Of a DNA stretch of 64,000 nucleotides, positions 44,707 through 56,042 are shown in pieces; position 1 is the first letter of the stretch; each line of letters opens with the position of its first letter. The translations under genes were made by a program, and so were the position numbers. The notes beneath the pieces are model-generated. The model made no database searches, was not told the origin of the DNA, and was given only the letters and a program-made list of their open reading frames with translations. The DNA is from Phalacrocorax aristotelis (lineage: Eukaryota > Chordata > Aves > Suliformes > Phalacrocoracidae), in the NCBI RefSeq assembly GCF_949628215.1, contig NC_134297.1, forward strand, positions 62,001 through 126,000, read 5' to 3'.

Positions 44707-47700
44707 TTAGAAGGGCAGGTTCGCCATGTTCCCCGGCCCGGGGATGTAACTCATCTGGCTGTCCAGGGAGACACTCCTCTGCCTCATCTGGTGTGTGACC
44801 ATGAGGTTCTGCTGAGGCGGGGGCCCCATGAGAGAGCCCTGAGGTGACATCATGTGTCCCGTCTGAGCGTACATCTCCCCCGAGACAGACATGCTCCTCT
44901 GCTTGGCCTGCATCAGCATGAAATTCTGCTGGGCCATCAGGCTCTGCTGCGGAGACATCATGCCCTGGTGCATGCTGTTGCCCATCATGCCTTGCTGGGG
45001 CGGTATGCCTGTCCTGCCCAGCATGGGCACTTGTCCGGGATGGCACATGGGCATGCCGAGTCCCCTCTGCACGCCCTGCTGCCCGGGGAGGCTGGGGGCG
45101 TTCATGCCTGGCCGCACCGGGGGCTGCTCAGCCATCATGTTCTGCAGGTTCATGAGGTGGAGGTTGGAAGGCTGCGATTTGGGCGCTTGGCTGTCGCTCT
45201 TGGGGAAATACTGCAAGGTGCTGCTTGGCTTCTCTGACGGGATGATCCTGGACAGGTCAAACTCGGGGATACCCGTGGGCGTGGGGCGGATGACCTCGCT
45301 GAGCTCGGGGTCGTTCAGCACCGACGCCACCCCAGGAAGCACGGGCGGGTAGGGCTCACCGATCCGAGGAGGGATGTTCTTGCCCATCATGTGCTGCTGA
45401 GGGGGCATCTGGCTGGGCTGCTGGGAGGGAAGGTCCTCAGGCGGCAAGGGCATCCCCGGCGGGTAATGCTGCTGCATCCCAGGGCCGCCTCCCCCGCCGG
45501 GGGCCATGGGCATGCCTCCGGCAGGAGACGGCATGGCGTTGTGGGGCTGCTGCATGCGGGGGAACACGAGCTGGTTGGAAGGAATCATCTGCGAACTGTT
45601 GGGCACGGGGCCGCACTGCTGGTTCAACGAGTCCTGGGGCCCCGGGGGCAGCATCATGGGGTTCTGGGGGGGCACGCCCGCCCCCGGTGCACTCGGGTGC
45701 ATAGGAATGTTGGAGCCCAGAGGGTTCGGGGAGGACATCATGGACGTGGGGGGCGGTTCGTGGGAGAGGGGCTGCTGACCAGGCAGGTTCATTCCCATGG
45801 GACTCTGAGAGGATCCAGGCCCCACGGAGTTCAAGTGCAGTTGATTCGGCTGACTCCCCGTCACACCTAAGGAGGGCGAACAGAGAGAAGAGTTAACTCT
45901 GCCCACAGCCCTCTCAGGGCTGCAAAATCCACACCCTGGAAGCCTGCCGAGCGCTCCAGCTCCGAAAGCCCTGAGCACGGAGCGTGATGCTCAGTAAGCA
46001 GCCGCAAGGTGGGCTTGCAAAGAACCGACGTCAGGAAAAAGTGCCCCCGACTCGGGCTCCCCAAGCCCGCAAGCAAGAGAGCGCTATTCCAGCTTCATCC
46101 GGTCCCTCGCTAGATTGTAGTTCCTTACTGCCCTCCGATTTTAGAGTCCCGGCCGGCTCTGCGTGTTGGGACATCCCTAGACCATGGTCTCGGCAGGGCT
46201 CTCAGCTGCCTGGAAGGCACCGAGGAGCGACTCTTCACCGCTGCCTGCCTGCAGGGTTAGCCACCCGGCAAGCTCCTGTGACCACATGGCCTCAGCGGCG
46301 AGGAGAAAAAATAAGGCAGAAGAGTCGGCAGCCCCACACAGGTGCCGTCCGGGAGGGAGGACCATGCTCATCAGTACAGCAGAGCGATCAGTGCCTGCGG
46401 AGGGGTTCGGGTTAGGAGGGAGCCAATGCATTTGCATGCCTGCGGTCAACCTAAGCGACTACTCAGCAGAGAGAGAGTCAAAAAGTTGGTTTTTCATTTT
46501 GAAAACTGCCAAAAATATTTATCAGACACCTTTAAACCCCTAAATCGAGTGGTACAGCATGCTGGAATTCCCCTCCGGGCTGGTCACCAAGTGACGATAA
46601 CACTCATTTGCCTAGCTGTCCTGATCAGTGCCACCAGCTAGCAGAGCATGTCTGCTGTCGCCCACAGAAATCAGCACTATGCTACAACACGGCCTTGCCG
46701 GTGCAGGCACCTGGGCTCCACTCAAAGCAGCAGACTGCCAAACCCTGTTCAGTGTCCCCATCCCGCTGCACGAGAACGCAAGGGATCCGAGCAGCAGACC
46801 TCTGCTTGCAAGTCCTGGGCCTGAGACAACCCCAGAAGCCATGAAAACACAGGGCCAACACGTCCGCACAGGGTAGAGATAGTTCTGAAAACTTCCAGAG
46901 CTCACGCAAGAAGGGTGCCTCAAATGCCAGACTGGCTCACGTCCTTCCAGCCAGCACACCCAAGCTAGCAGCTGATGGACAGCCCGGGCACAGGACGGAG
47001 AAGTGAGCAGACCGCTCCGAACAAGGGCAAATTTAAGCAAGCTGTCATGGCAGTCGACAGAAAAACACGGTTTCGAATGCCTCCTCCACCTGGTGCCTCA
47101 GGCCTGCCGGCAGCCACAAGACGCCCTGACCCCTGGCAAGCCCCCGGAGTACGTACCTGACATGCTTCCAGGCGGGAGCATAGGCCTGTCCGGCAGCAGT
47201 TCATCATCAGAGGTGGCGATGGTTTTGATGGCATTGTGGTAAAGCGGTGTGGAGCTGGGCATGGCATACTTGGACATCTGGGACATCATCAGCGAGAGGG
47301 GGTTCTGGGAGGGGGATGGATCTGGAGAGGAAGTAAAAGGCATGTTGGGATTCATGGTGCTAGAGGTGTTACTGGCTGGCGCGGAATTGCTGCTCCGAGG
47401 CCCAGAGGGGAGAGAACCTGCAAGCAAGAGAGAGACCAGCTTAGTACCGCCCGTGCACCGTGGCTTGCCCCCGTCAGACGGCAGCCCCGTCCCCTCCTTC
47501 CGACGGCAGTGACCAGAGGCGGCTGCAAGACACAGAGCTGGCGCAGCCTGGCACCCTCTGGACTGTCAGGTGGCTCGTGCGGAGACCCTGCTCCAGAAGA
47601 GCGATGGACTTCCCTTTCAAACTGCCCCCGACTGCCCGGCACAGACACATCTTTTGCCACCTGTATCACAGAGCACGAGCTGGGGTTGAAGTAAAAGCCG

Positions 47701-50700
47701 CTCTGTTCACCCTCCCATGTACCTGAAAAGGCCCTGTTTGGACTCCTGGGAAAAAAAGACTCGCTCCACGAGACGTAAAGGCACACGCAGGCACACGAGC
47801 GTCTCCCCGCTCCCGCAGGAGCGCGCGGGCTGGAGAAGAACACCGTCCACACACTCACCAAAACCAAGCACGCGCACGCACTCGCACACAAGAGAGCCGG
47901 CATACCCTGGTCCAGTCCTCCCATGGAAGTAGACGAGTTCATGCTGAGAGTCTGCTTGCTCGGGTTGACCCCGGGGCTGGGCATGGTGGCTTTGGGAGAG
48001 GGCACCCAACCGGGGGAAGGAACAGCCATAGAAGGGGACTTCAGGCGGCTCGGTGAGCCAGTCGGAGACCGGACGTTAAGCGAGGAGCTCATCACCTGGG
48101 GGGACTTGAGGGGTCCAGACTGGTTTGAAGGTGGCATGCTGACCATCTGCGAGGGTGTCTGGGGGGACTTGAGGTTGGCAGAGGGGGAGGTGACCAGCGG
48201 CGAGTGCACCTGGCTGAGGGTGGGAGACTTGAGGTGACCCATGCTGGGGGAGTTCATCTGGCTGATGTTGATGGTGAGGTCAGAGGGCCGGCGGCCCAGC
48301 CCCCGGGAAGGTGCCGGGTGCATGTTGGCCAGGCTTCCCCCTTGCGCAGGAGTGGGGTTGGAGGCCGGAGGCAGAGGGATGTGGCTGAGCCTGGTGGTGC
48401 CGCCAATGCTCCCGACGGGCATGGTGCCCTGCTCAGGGCTGAACATGTCCGAGCCGCTGCCCATCTCCTGAGGCATGTTGGGGTAAGGCCCTTGCCCGCT
48501 CGAGAAGCCTTGCTGTCCTTGGTTGGGGAACTGAGAGGGAATCATCATTTTCTGGGCCCCCCCCAGCATTGCACTGCCGTTGCCGTTCTGAGCCCTCGCC
48601 CTGGCCAGCTCCTCAGGGCTCATGCCCTGGTGGGCCATCATATCGGGGCCCCTCATCTTCTGCGACATCATCATCTGCTGCTGCGGAGTCATCTGGACGT
48701 TGAGGTTCATGTTCATGTTCATGTTGACATTCATGTTCATGTTGAGGTTGCCAGGGCCCATGGGCGCGTCCATGTCCCGAAGGCCCGACTGACTCATAGT
48801 GGGGCTCAGCATCCCCCGCGTGCCTGCAAAATCCATTCCCATCGGGGCGCTGCTCAGACTGTCCCCCGTTATCTGCCCTGCAAACATGGATGGATCCATC
48901 TGCCTGTGAGCCTGTATCATCCTCTCCATTTCCATGCCCTGGCTCATGGAGCTGCCGGACATCCCCATGGGCCTCTGCATTGCCACCGGGCGTTTCTCCA
49001 TCAGCTGATGCCGCAGGATCTCCTCCCTGGCACGGGGATTCATGAACCTTTCAGGGTCCCCTTGCCCCGACGGGTAGGGCAGGGTGCCTTGCGGAAAGTT
49101 CCCGGGGCCTCCCATAGGAGGCATATCGTCGCTCCATCCCATGCCAGGTCTGACTGGCCTCTGCATGGCGTTCATGGGGCCGAGAGCATCCAAGGGCATA
49201 TTCTGCATCCCTCCGAAGCCAGAGACTCTCTGCATTTGATTCCCAGGGAACCGTGGCCCTGGGAAGGGTGGCCCTCCCCGCAGCTGCATGGGGTCCTGCA
49301 CATCTATGGGTCCCCGCAGCTGGCTGCCCATCCCTGGCGGCCACTGTTCTCCAGGCTTGCTGTGGTAGGGTGGCGGGGGCCCACGCATCATCATGCTCCC
49401 CATCGACTGCGGGATCATGATCTCCTGCATGGGCCGGCCGTGGATGCTGATCTGTTCCTCCTTCCGTCGCTTTTCCTCATAGTACTCTTCCTGCAACTTC
49501 CTCCAGGCCACTTGCTCCGGTGTCAGGCTGTCCTGGTTCAGCCGCTGCATCATCATGTTCATCTGCTGCCCCATGTCAGCACCTGGGTGGTGGGGCACCT
49601 CGTGTTCCAGACCGGGCCCACCAAGGCTCTGGGTCTGGGAGATCATGGACTGCAGAGGCTCTTCATACTTCTTCATGCTGGCAGGGGGCACAGGGGGCTG
49701 GGCAGGGGCAGCCTGCGGCTGAGGGGCAGTCCCGCCCTCACCCGCATTTTGGCCGGACTTCATGAAGGGCTCGGCCTCCCCGCTGCGCAGCAGCAGACGC
49801 TCAATGTCCCGCAGGGTCTGCAGAGAGCGCTCTCGGTGCTCCAGCTGCTCCTTCGAGAGCCCTTCCGAGTTCAGGGGGTTCCTGGGGCCCAGGCCTGCCT
49901 GCCCATTCCCTGGCATCCCCGGGCCCGGGCCCTCCCCGAGGAGGCTGGAGCTGGATGTGGCAGAGGAGTCCACTTGCCCAGGCTGCATGGTGTTGGCAGA
50001 GGCGGTGGGCGTATTTGGGTGGTTACTTCCAGGCTGGTTGCCGCCGCTGTTGTTCCCCAAAGAGTTGGGAGTCAGATCTCTCCGGACATCTTCATTTGTC
50101 CCTTCCTGGGGCAGGCTGCTGGGCGCAGGCAAAGGTGTTTGACTGATGGTCTGCGGTGGAGGCGGAGGCTGCGGCGGGGGAGGCTGCGGCTGCGGCTGAC
50201 TCGCTTGAGGTGCCGGTGGCTGGGACTGCGGAGTGTTGGCAGCAGGAGGGTTAATGGGAAGCGGCTCAGCGACCCCCAGCACTTTAGGAGCTGGCGCCTG
50301 GCAGAAAAAAGGAAAATAAATGTGAGCAGGGAAAACCCTGGTATTCTTCCCTGCACCCTGCAGGAGACCCCTCTGTCCCAGAAACATGCCCTGTGGCAGT
50401 TTGGTGTTGTTCCTTGTGGGGAAGCAGCAGGTCCTGTAAAGGCCCTGGAAAAGCAGCCGGGTGTTCTGCCCACGTGGCTGCGAGGCCACGTCCTGTGCCC
50501 CATCCCAAACTTCTCACAGCTGACAGCAGCCAGGACTCGCTCCGAAGAGGTTCCACAGCAAAGCAGCTTCCCACCCCACAGAAAGGGAGTTCTGACAACC
50601 CCTTTTTCCACAGCTGAGCCAAGAGCTGCGGGAGAAGGGCCGTGTCGGAAGGGCAGGGTCAGCAGTCAGCAGCACATGCCGACAGGAGCATCTGGTCCGT

Positions 50701-53700
50701 GGCTGGCATACCTGGTCTAGCTTTGCCCGTGGGACGTTCTGCTGATGGTAGGCCAGAATGGAGTCAGCTCGGCCCTGCAGGACAGCTTCCGCAGCTCTGT
50801 GGAGAGAGCACAAACCGCTTGAGACCAGGCGTTGTGCCGCATCCCACCCACCCCAGGTGCCACCCCTGCTCTTCAGTCCTGCGGCAAGAGGGAAATCTCT
50901 GGAGGTTGCCAAGAAGGGGGGATATTCTCAGAGTCCTCCCACCTGTCCCGCACGGGCCCCAGTGAGGTTCTCCAACTGATGATCGCTTGCCCTGGAATTT
51001 CCCTCTTCCCACATCCTGTGATGGGCACTCGGCTCTACCCTGGGCCTGCTGCCCTAAGGTGGCTGTCGCCAAGATGCTCTGGGATCTGCCCCACTGAACC
51101 CGTAGTGTAGCAGAGCTCTCAAACTAAACAGCTGTGCTACGACTCCATGGCTGAGACAACGCAGGATGGAAAGGAGGGATCAAGTGGAGAACACCGAGCG
51201 TCACGCAGCACTCCCCATGGTACCCTTAGGTACTCCCAAATCCGACCAGCAGTCGGATGAGCTCTGGGTGAGGCTGTGTTGGACGCTGTCTAGAGGAACT
51301 TGACAGCGTGCATCGCAGGGCGGAGCGCTGGGCATCGCTGGGAGGAAGAGTGCGTTTAAGACAAAGTTTGCCCACCAGCAGTAGCTGCCAGCAAACGTCC
51401 TGAACCTCAGGGGGGACCCGCTCTGGGCAGTCAAAGCGACGTGGGTCTGTCCAGCTCTCTGTACTCAAGCGAGCGCGCAGCAGGCAGGTGTGACAGGCTG
51501 GCCCTGTGTCAGCGCGGGACAGACGGGGTTTACTGCTTACGTGTTAGCAAGGTGCGTTGTAAAGACGTAAACAAACTGTGAAGGCTGCTTTCCCGTCCCG
51601 CCGCCTCCGCCTCCTGCGGCGTCTGACCGTAAGCCGGGGGCAGCACCATGAGGCACGCTGGAAGAACTGCTCTCGTTCAGGGTCGGCAGCGGGTTGGACC
51701 CTGGGCCAAGCTGCGAGGCCGTGGACATCGCAGGATCTGCTACATTACAATCTGCGGGAGGACAGGAGAGGAGCTGCCGCGGCCGGCCCAGCGGGACAGC
51801 CCGAGCCGCCCCCGCCGCCCGCACCGTGGGGAGGAACGGGCCGCCGGGAGGGGGCCGGGGCCGGGGCCGGCGGGAGGGGGCCGGGGCCGGGGCCGGCGGG
51901 AGGGGGCCGGGGCCCGGAGGGCCGCCGGCAGGTGGCAGCAGCCGCCCGTCCGTCCCCGCCGCCGCCGCCGCCCGGTGCCCGGCCCGGGGCTCTCCGCCTC
52001 TCCCTGCCCGCCGGCCGCGGGGGAAGCGGCGGTGCCGTCCGCCGGAGCGGCGACTACTCCTCGTCGGCCGGAATTAGATAATATTCCTAACTAATAGCAA
52101 CAAGCACCGCAGTTAGCGGGAGCAGCAGTGCCTGGCTCCTCAGGCGCCCTGCGCCCCCCCCGAGGCAGGCTGGCGCGTCCCCCCGCAGCCTCTCGCCGCG
52201 GACCCCCCGCAGACCTGCCGCCCACCGCCGGCACAGCAGCGGTGAAAGAGAAGGGACGCGGCTGGAAACCTGGCAGCAGCACACAGCCGCTGCCGCCGGC
52301 CCCTGGACGCCATCCCTTCCCGAGGGCTGCGGGCTGCGCAGAGAAGCGCAAGGGAGCAACAGCCTGGAGGGGGAAGGCCGCCGGTGCACCGGCAGGCACA
52401 AAGGCCACTCGACTTGGATTTTATCCACTTCCACGTTCTCCATCAGCTGTGGCCCTTGGGCCCCGCAGGACCTTGCTCGGTTCTCTCAAATAGTCTCCCT
52501 GTTGCAATTTGAAAGCAAACTGAATTCTAGCTACCAAAAAAAATATAGAGTTTTGATGCTTTTGGAAAACAGGAGAGACCTACAGTTTGTTGCTCCAAAC
52601 AGTACACACCTTGGCCAGCTCAGCCCTGCCTGAACTGCTGGGCAAGACCTCGAGAGCCTCTTCAGCCTCAGTTGCCTTTGAAGCACAGCTACGGAGAGCG
52701 GGTGGCTGGCCTGGCACAGGCTTCGCTGCTGCAACAAGGGCAACGCATGTCGCCTGGCCTGGCCGCCGCTATGACCGGGATAGGCATGCGTAACCAGATT
52801 TAAGCCGGGCACGCTGTCAAGATGGCAATTTTGCCGCTGGTGTGGCCAGAGTGATGTACAGCAGGGACATCCAAGCTCAACACCTTCCCCTCCAGCATTG
52901 CGGCAGCATCTCCACAAGATAGGTGCCACAGCTCACCACATGGCCACAAACAATCCCACGGCACGACTGCCGACTCTGAGCGCCCGCCATGCCACTCACC
53001 CGGCTAAGTCAGCACACGCAGGCAAAGCTACACCTGCCCTGCTGACCTGCAGGAGGGAGCTGGCGTTATTCAAGCTTCTGAGCTGGTAAGGAGAGAGACA
53101 CTCACTGTGTGCGCTGCTGATGGGCTTGTCGTCCTCCTCGCTGTCCGGCCCAGAGCACCATTCGTCCCCACTGTACGGCTGCTTCCTCTCCAGCACACAC
53201 CGCCGCTTGCTACGGGGAGCCACCTCACCTGCAAAAGGGACAGAGCCATCAGAAGAGCTGCACACACCCGGCAGAGGCTGGGAAGGCTGGGGCCCTGCCC
53301 AGCCGTGTGCTGCACGCTGGCACTGCCGACCCAGCCAGGACGCACTGGGCGAGGAGCCTTACACCAGCATCCACTCAGCCCTGGGAAAGATCCTGAAGCA
53401 GCTGCTCGGTCTGGGCTTGTCGTCTTCGCAGCCAGACCTGGCGAGATGCTCCTGTGAGAGCTAGTGGTCCAGAACGAGATGCCTTTCTTACTGTCTGAAA
53501 GGAGCCTACAAACGCAGGACGTGTCCAACTGCTGTTCCAAACCGGAGAGCTTTGGGCATTAACCCTAAATTGAAAGGGTCTGAGATTTAGCACTTAAAAC
53601 CTGAAAATGGAATGGGGGGGCATGTTCACATCCATTGTAGGAAACGGAGACGGACTCTGCCCTTCACAGACGCTAGTCGGGCAGGGGCCTTTATGCCCTC

Positions 53701-55979
53701 TGTAAACTTGATGCTCCCTCCATTTCTCAGATGGGGCTGATCCAGCCCAGAGAGGAAGTGGCTGCCCAAAGGCACCCAGGGACTCGGGGAAAGGAATCGG
53801 ACGCAGGATGGACAACTTGCAGCCCTGTGCTTTAATTCTAATATAACATTGCCTGGCCTCCCTTTTTCACATCATCTGGTGGTTTCCAGGCCATATTCAC
53901 ATGATCCATCAGCACGCTGCGGCAGGAACGTAGGAGATTTGGGCATTCCTGATCAAGCCATTTGAATCATTTTCCTGTGGAGGTCTAGGCTGCAAGGCAG
54001 TACTGGGATAAAGCTACAAATGCTTATGATCGGTGGCATGCAGTAACCCCCTAACGCAAGGGGGAGAAAGCTTTCCTGGGGGAGGAGGTCCGTTCAGGTA
54101 GGTTCTACCCTTTCTTCTGAGGCACAGCTCCGGCCTAAGCCAGGCAGGCAACTCAGCTTTGGCTGTGAAACCAAACGCCATGGGGCACGAGCCAGAAGAG
54201 CAGCTCTGCATTTGGGGAGTGTCAGGGTCTAGAAGCTTGTCTCACCACTGTCGGCAGGCGAGTTTCTCTACCGCAGCTTGATCGCTACGGCAGCTGAGCG
54301 GAACAGTTTAATCACCAAGGTCGACCCGGCAGGAATGTGCACCCCGTTATCTCAGAGCACTCGTCCTCGACGCACACGCCCGGGCTCAAGGCCGCCTGGC
54401 GACATATGTGGTGGGGCTCGGACCCTCTAGAACTTCCAAGCACCGTCTAGTGACAGTACTGGGCATCTGCCCCACCGCCGAGTGGGAGGCAGGGGTAGGC
54501 AGAACAGTTACTGACCGTGCAGTAGGACAACCCTATAAAGGGGGAAACTAGATGGGGAGCGTGCTGGAACTTCCCTCCCCACCGGACTCTACGATACGTT
54601 GGACCGCGGGGTCCGCCGGGACCGCCCGAGCAGACGAACCGCTGCGTGATCTGTGGTGGTAGCTATTGCAACAGTCCCGCCCTCTTGTTCCCTTTTTCAC
54701 CTTTCTTTTTCTCTCTTTCTTTGCTTTTCTCTCCCGTATCTATTTCTGGCCAAATAAAGGGACTTAGCATTTGACTCCATCTTGAGTCTTAATTCTGTTT
54801 CCGAGAATGTAACAGGAACGTAGCCACGATAACACACTCGAGTCAATCAGAAGTTAAGCCCAGCCACCCCCAACCTCCCAGAATTATCTGAGGCCGGTTG
54901 GAAAGCAAGGGGGTTTAACCTCTGCCGATCGTTCAATCCAACAGCAGATCGTGCCAGGGAGCGGGTGCGAGCCTCGGTTGGAACCAAGGGCACCGAGGGA
55001 TCTCTCCTCTGACAACCCCCCGCAAGACGCTCGAGCATCCCGTGCGGCTGTTGAGCGCACAGCTTGGTGGCACGCAAGAGGCTACAGGGAAGGCTGGTGA
55101 GGACAGGGAAGCCAGAGGGTTTGGAAGCACTGACTCAGCCCTTTTCCAGAAGCCACGTGCTGTAACACAAGAGTCATCCATCGCTGACGAAACCACAGAA
55201 CTGTTCAGACAGCGACCCTCGCAGCACCTCCTCGCTAACCACGACCGAGTGGTCGGGCAGCTGCAAGAACACCACAAAGGCAGCTCTTTGCCAACAGCAA
55301 GGAGACAGAAAACAACTCGACTGGGTCCCGAGCTGAAAGCCTGCATGTTGCAAAGCAGGGGTGTTTGGCACCGTTTCCGTGAACCGTGCTCTTGCTTAGC
55401 TGGCCTCGGTAGACCGTGAAAACCAGGGTCCCAGATTCTCCGTGTAACAAAGAGTTTAGAGAATGAAATGTAAAGACGGTGCTCAGCCACCCCGGTCCCA
55501 AAACCGCAGATGGGACAAGCGGTGATGCAAAGACGGACAGGCAGCCAGGACAAGCCCAGGCAGAAGCTGTAGCACAGAAACCCAAGATGCTCACAGCTGC
55601 TCCCATCCCAGGTCCTGCCAGGACGCTTGGAGCAACAGCAAGGAGGACGTGCTGAGGCAAGGTTTAGGAGAGTATTACCTTTTGATTCTGCGTCCTGCGA
55701 AGGGGTGCTGGCTTCTCGCTGTTCTCCGGAGTCCACCGAGATGCTTCGTTCCCGTTTCACCTTGCCCTTCAAGGAGCTGAAGTTTGGGACAGTGTTCTGG
55801 CTGTTTTTCAGTCCAGAGTTGCCAGGGGAGATCTGAGTGGCCTTGCCGCCATGGCTGCCCGCCCCCACACCCTTAGAGCCCAGATTGCAGGTGGGTGCTT
55901 GGCTCACATTGTGGTGCTGGGCCGGGGCACCGCTGCTGCCTGCCTTGCCATGGCTGGGCAGTTTGTTGTCAGGGTGCAT
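44707..55979 (-). CDS. BCL9L: BCL9L (BCL9-2), Wnt/beta-catenin co-activator
   Basis: BCL9L is a nuclear adaptor that links beta-catenin to Pygopus in Wnt-driven transcription. Seven coding exons join in frame: 55679-55979, 53106-53228, 51541-51751, 50712-50796, 47906-50297 (2.4-kb central exon), 47157-47417 and 44707-45866, giving 1510 aa and stop TAA. Landmarks, numbered from the chosen Met: SKRRC near an NLS-like segment; HD1 at about 200-238 (QFVYVFTTHLAN...AAEAVLQGRADSI), which binds the Pygopus PHD finger and is split by an intron; HD2 at 387-414 (SKEQLEHRERSLQTLRDIER; 49776-49859), the beta-catenin-binding helix; then SLTPEQVAWRKLQEEYYEEKR and a long Met/Pro/Gly/Gln-rich region with a conserved Asn-Met repeat; C-terminus ends NLPF as in human. 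I start at the ATG at 55979-55977 (MHPDNKLPSH, human MHPENKLTNH). Human has 37 more residues upstream; in-frame sequence here has no ATG back to the acceptor, so any extension needs another exon. Confidence 0.95.
51755..52075. promoter_or_regulatory. Intragenic CpG island in BCL9L intron 2
   Basis: About 320 bp of very GC-rich, CpG-dense DNA sits immediately upstream (minus strand) of the exon encoding CNVADPAM. Intragenic CpG islands often mark alternative promoters; here a transcript would begin with the HD1-containing exons. No initiator can be assigned by eye. Confidence 0.5.
51845..51914 (+). repeat. 26-bp GC-rich minisatellite, 2.7 copies
   Basis: Two identical 26-bp units (51845-51870 and 51871-51896) are followed by 18 bp of a third. 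Each unit is made of G runs of 3 to 5 separated by A or CC, so the plus strand (template strand of BCL9L) can form a G-quadruplex. It lies in the intragenic CpG island. Confidence 0.85.
53690..53865 (-). mobile_element. Ancient MIR-like SINE in BCL9L intron 2
   Basis: The plus strand reads like the reverse complement of MIR: CATTTCTCAGATGGGG, then GCCCAGAGAGG, AGTGGCTGCCCAAAGGCAC and later CAGCCCTGTGCT and TGCCTGGCC, in the order of the MIR consensus. The match covers most of the element with substantial divergence, as expected for a copy predating the amniote radiation. Confidence 0.7.
54220..54814 (+). mobile_element. Solo-LTR-like endogenous retrovirus remnant in BCL9L first-intron region
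   Basis: A 595-bp block starts TGTCAGGG and ends TGTAACA, the TG...CA border of a retroviral LTR. It has LTR parts in order: a U3-like region, a TATAAA box at 54534-54539, then a pyrimidine-rich stretch and AATAAA at 54753-54758 followed by a short U5-like end. No internal retroviral region adjoins either side, so it looks like a solo LTR left by recombination. I do not see a clear target-site duplication. The family is not recognised; it is orientated opposite to BCL9L. The intact signals suggest a moderately young insertion. Confidence 0.6.
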
Positions 55980-56042
55980 TGGATTGGCTAAAGCGTCCCA
56001 CAGCGCCAGTGGAGGGAGCTCCCAGGCCCTTCGGTCAGAAAC
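55980..56042 (-). other. BCL9L: 5' part of BCL9L first recognised exon (UTR or extra coding)
   Basis: An acceptor CTCTTCTCTTGCAG (ending at 56043) precedes the exon. The 63 nt before the ATG stay open in frame (VSDRRAWELPPLALWDALANP), and its end aligns with human PAPAKP just before MHPEN. It is therefore UTR unless an unseen upstream exon supplies a start codon. Confidence 0.6.

Noticed and set aside
48204-50720. 838-codon plus-strand open frame opposite BCL9L
   Set aside because: It is antisense to the large BCL9L central exon. The GC- and Pro/Gly/Met-rich coding strand leaves few stops on the other strand, and the translation has no recognisable domain.
54933-55678. Extension of the BCL9L 5' coding exon downstream past its donor
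   Set aside because: The donor at 55678 (AAAAG|GTAATA) and the next exon at 53228 restore the conserved protein; the extension has no family similarity.
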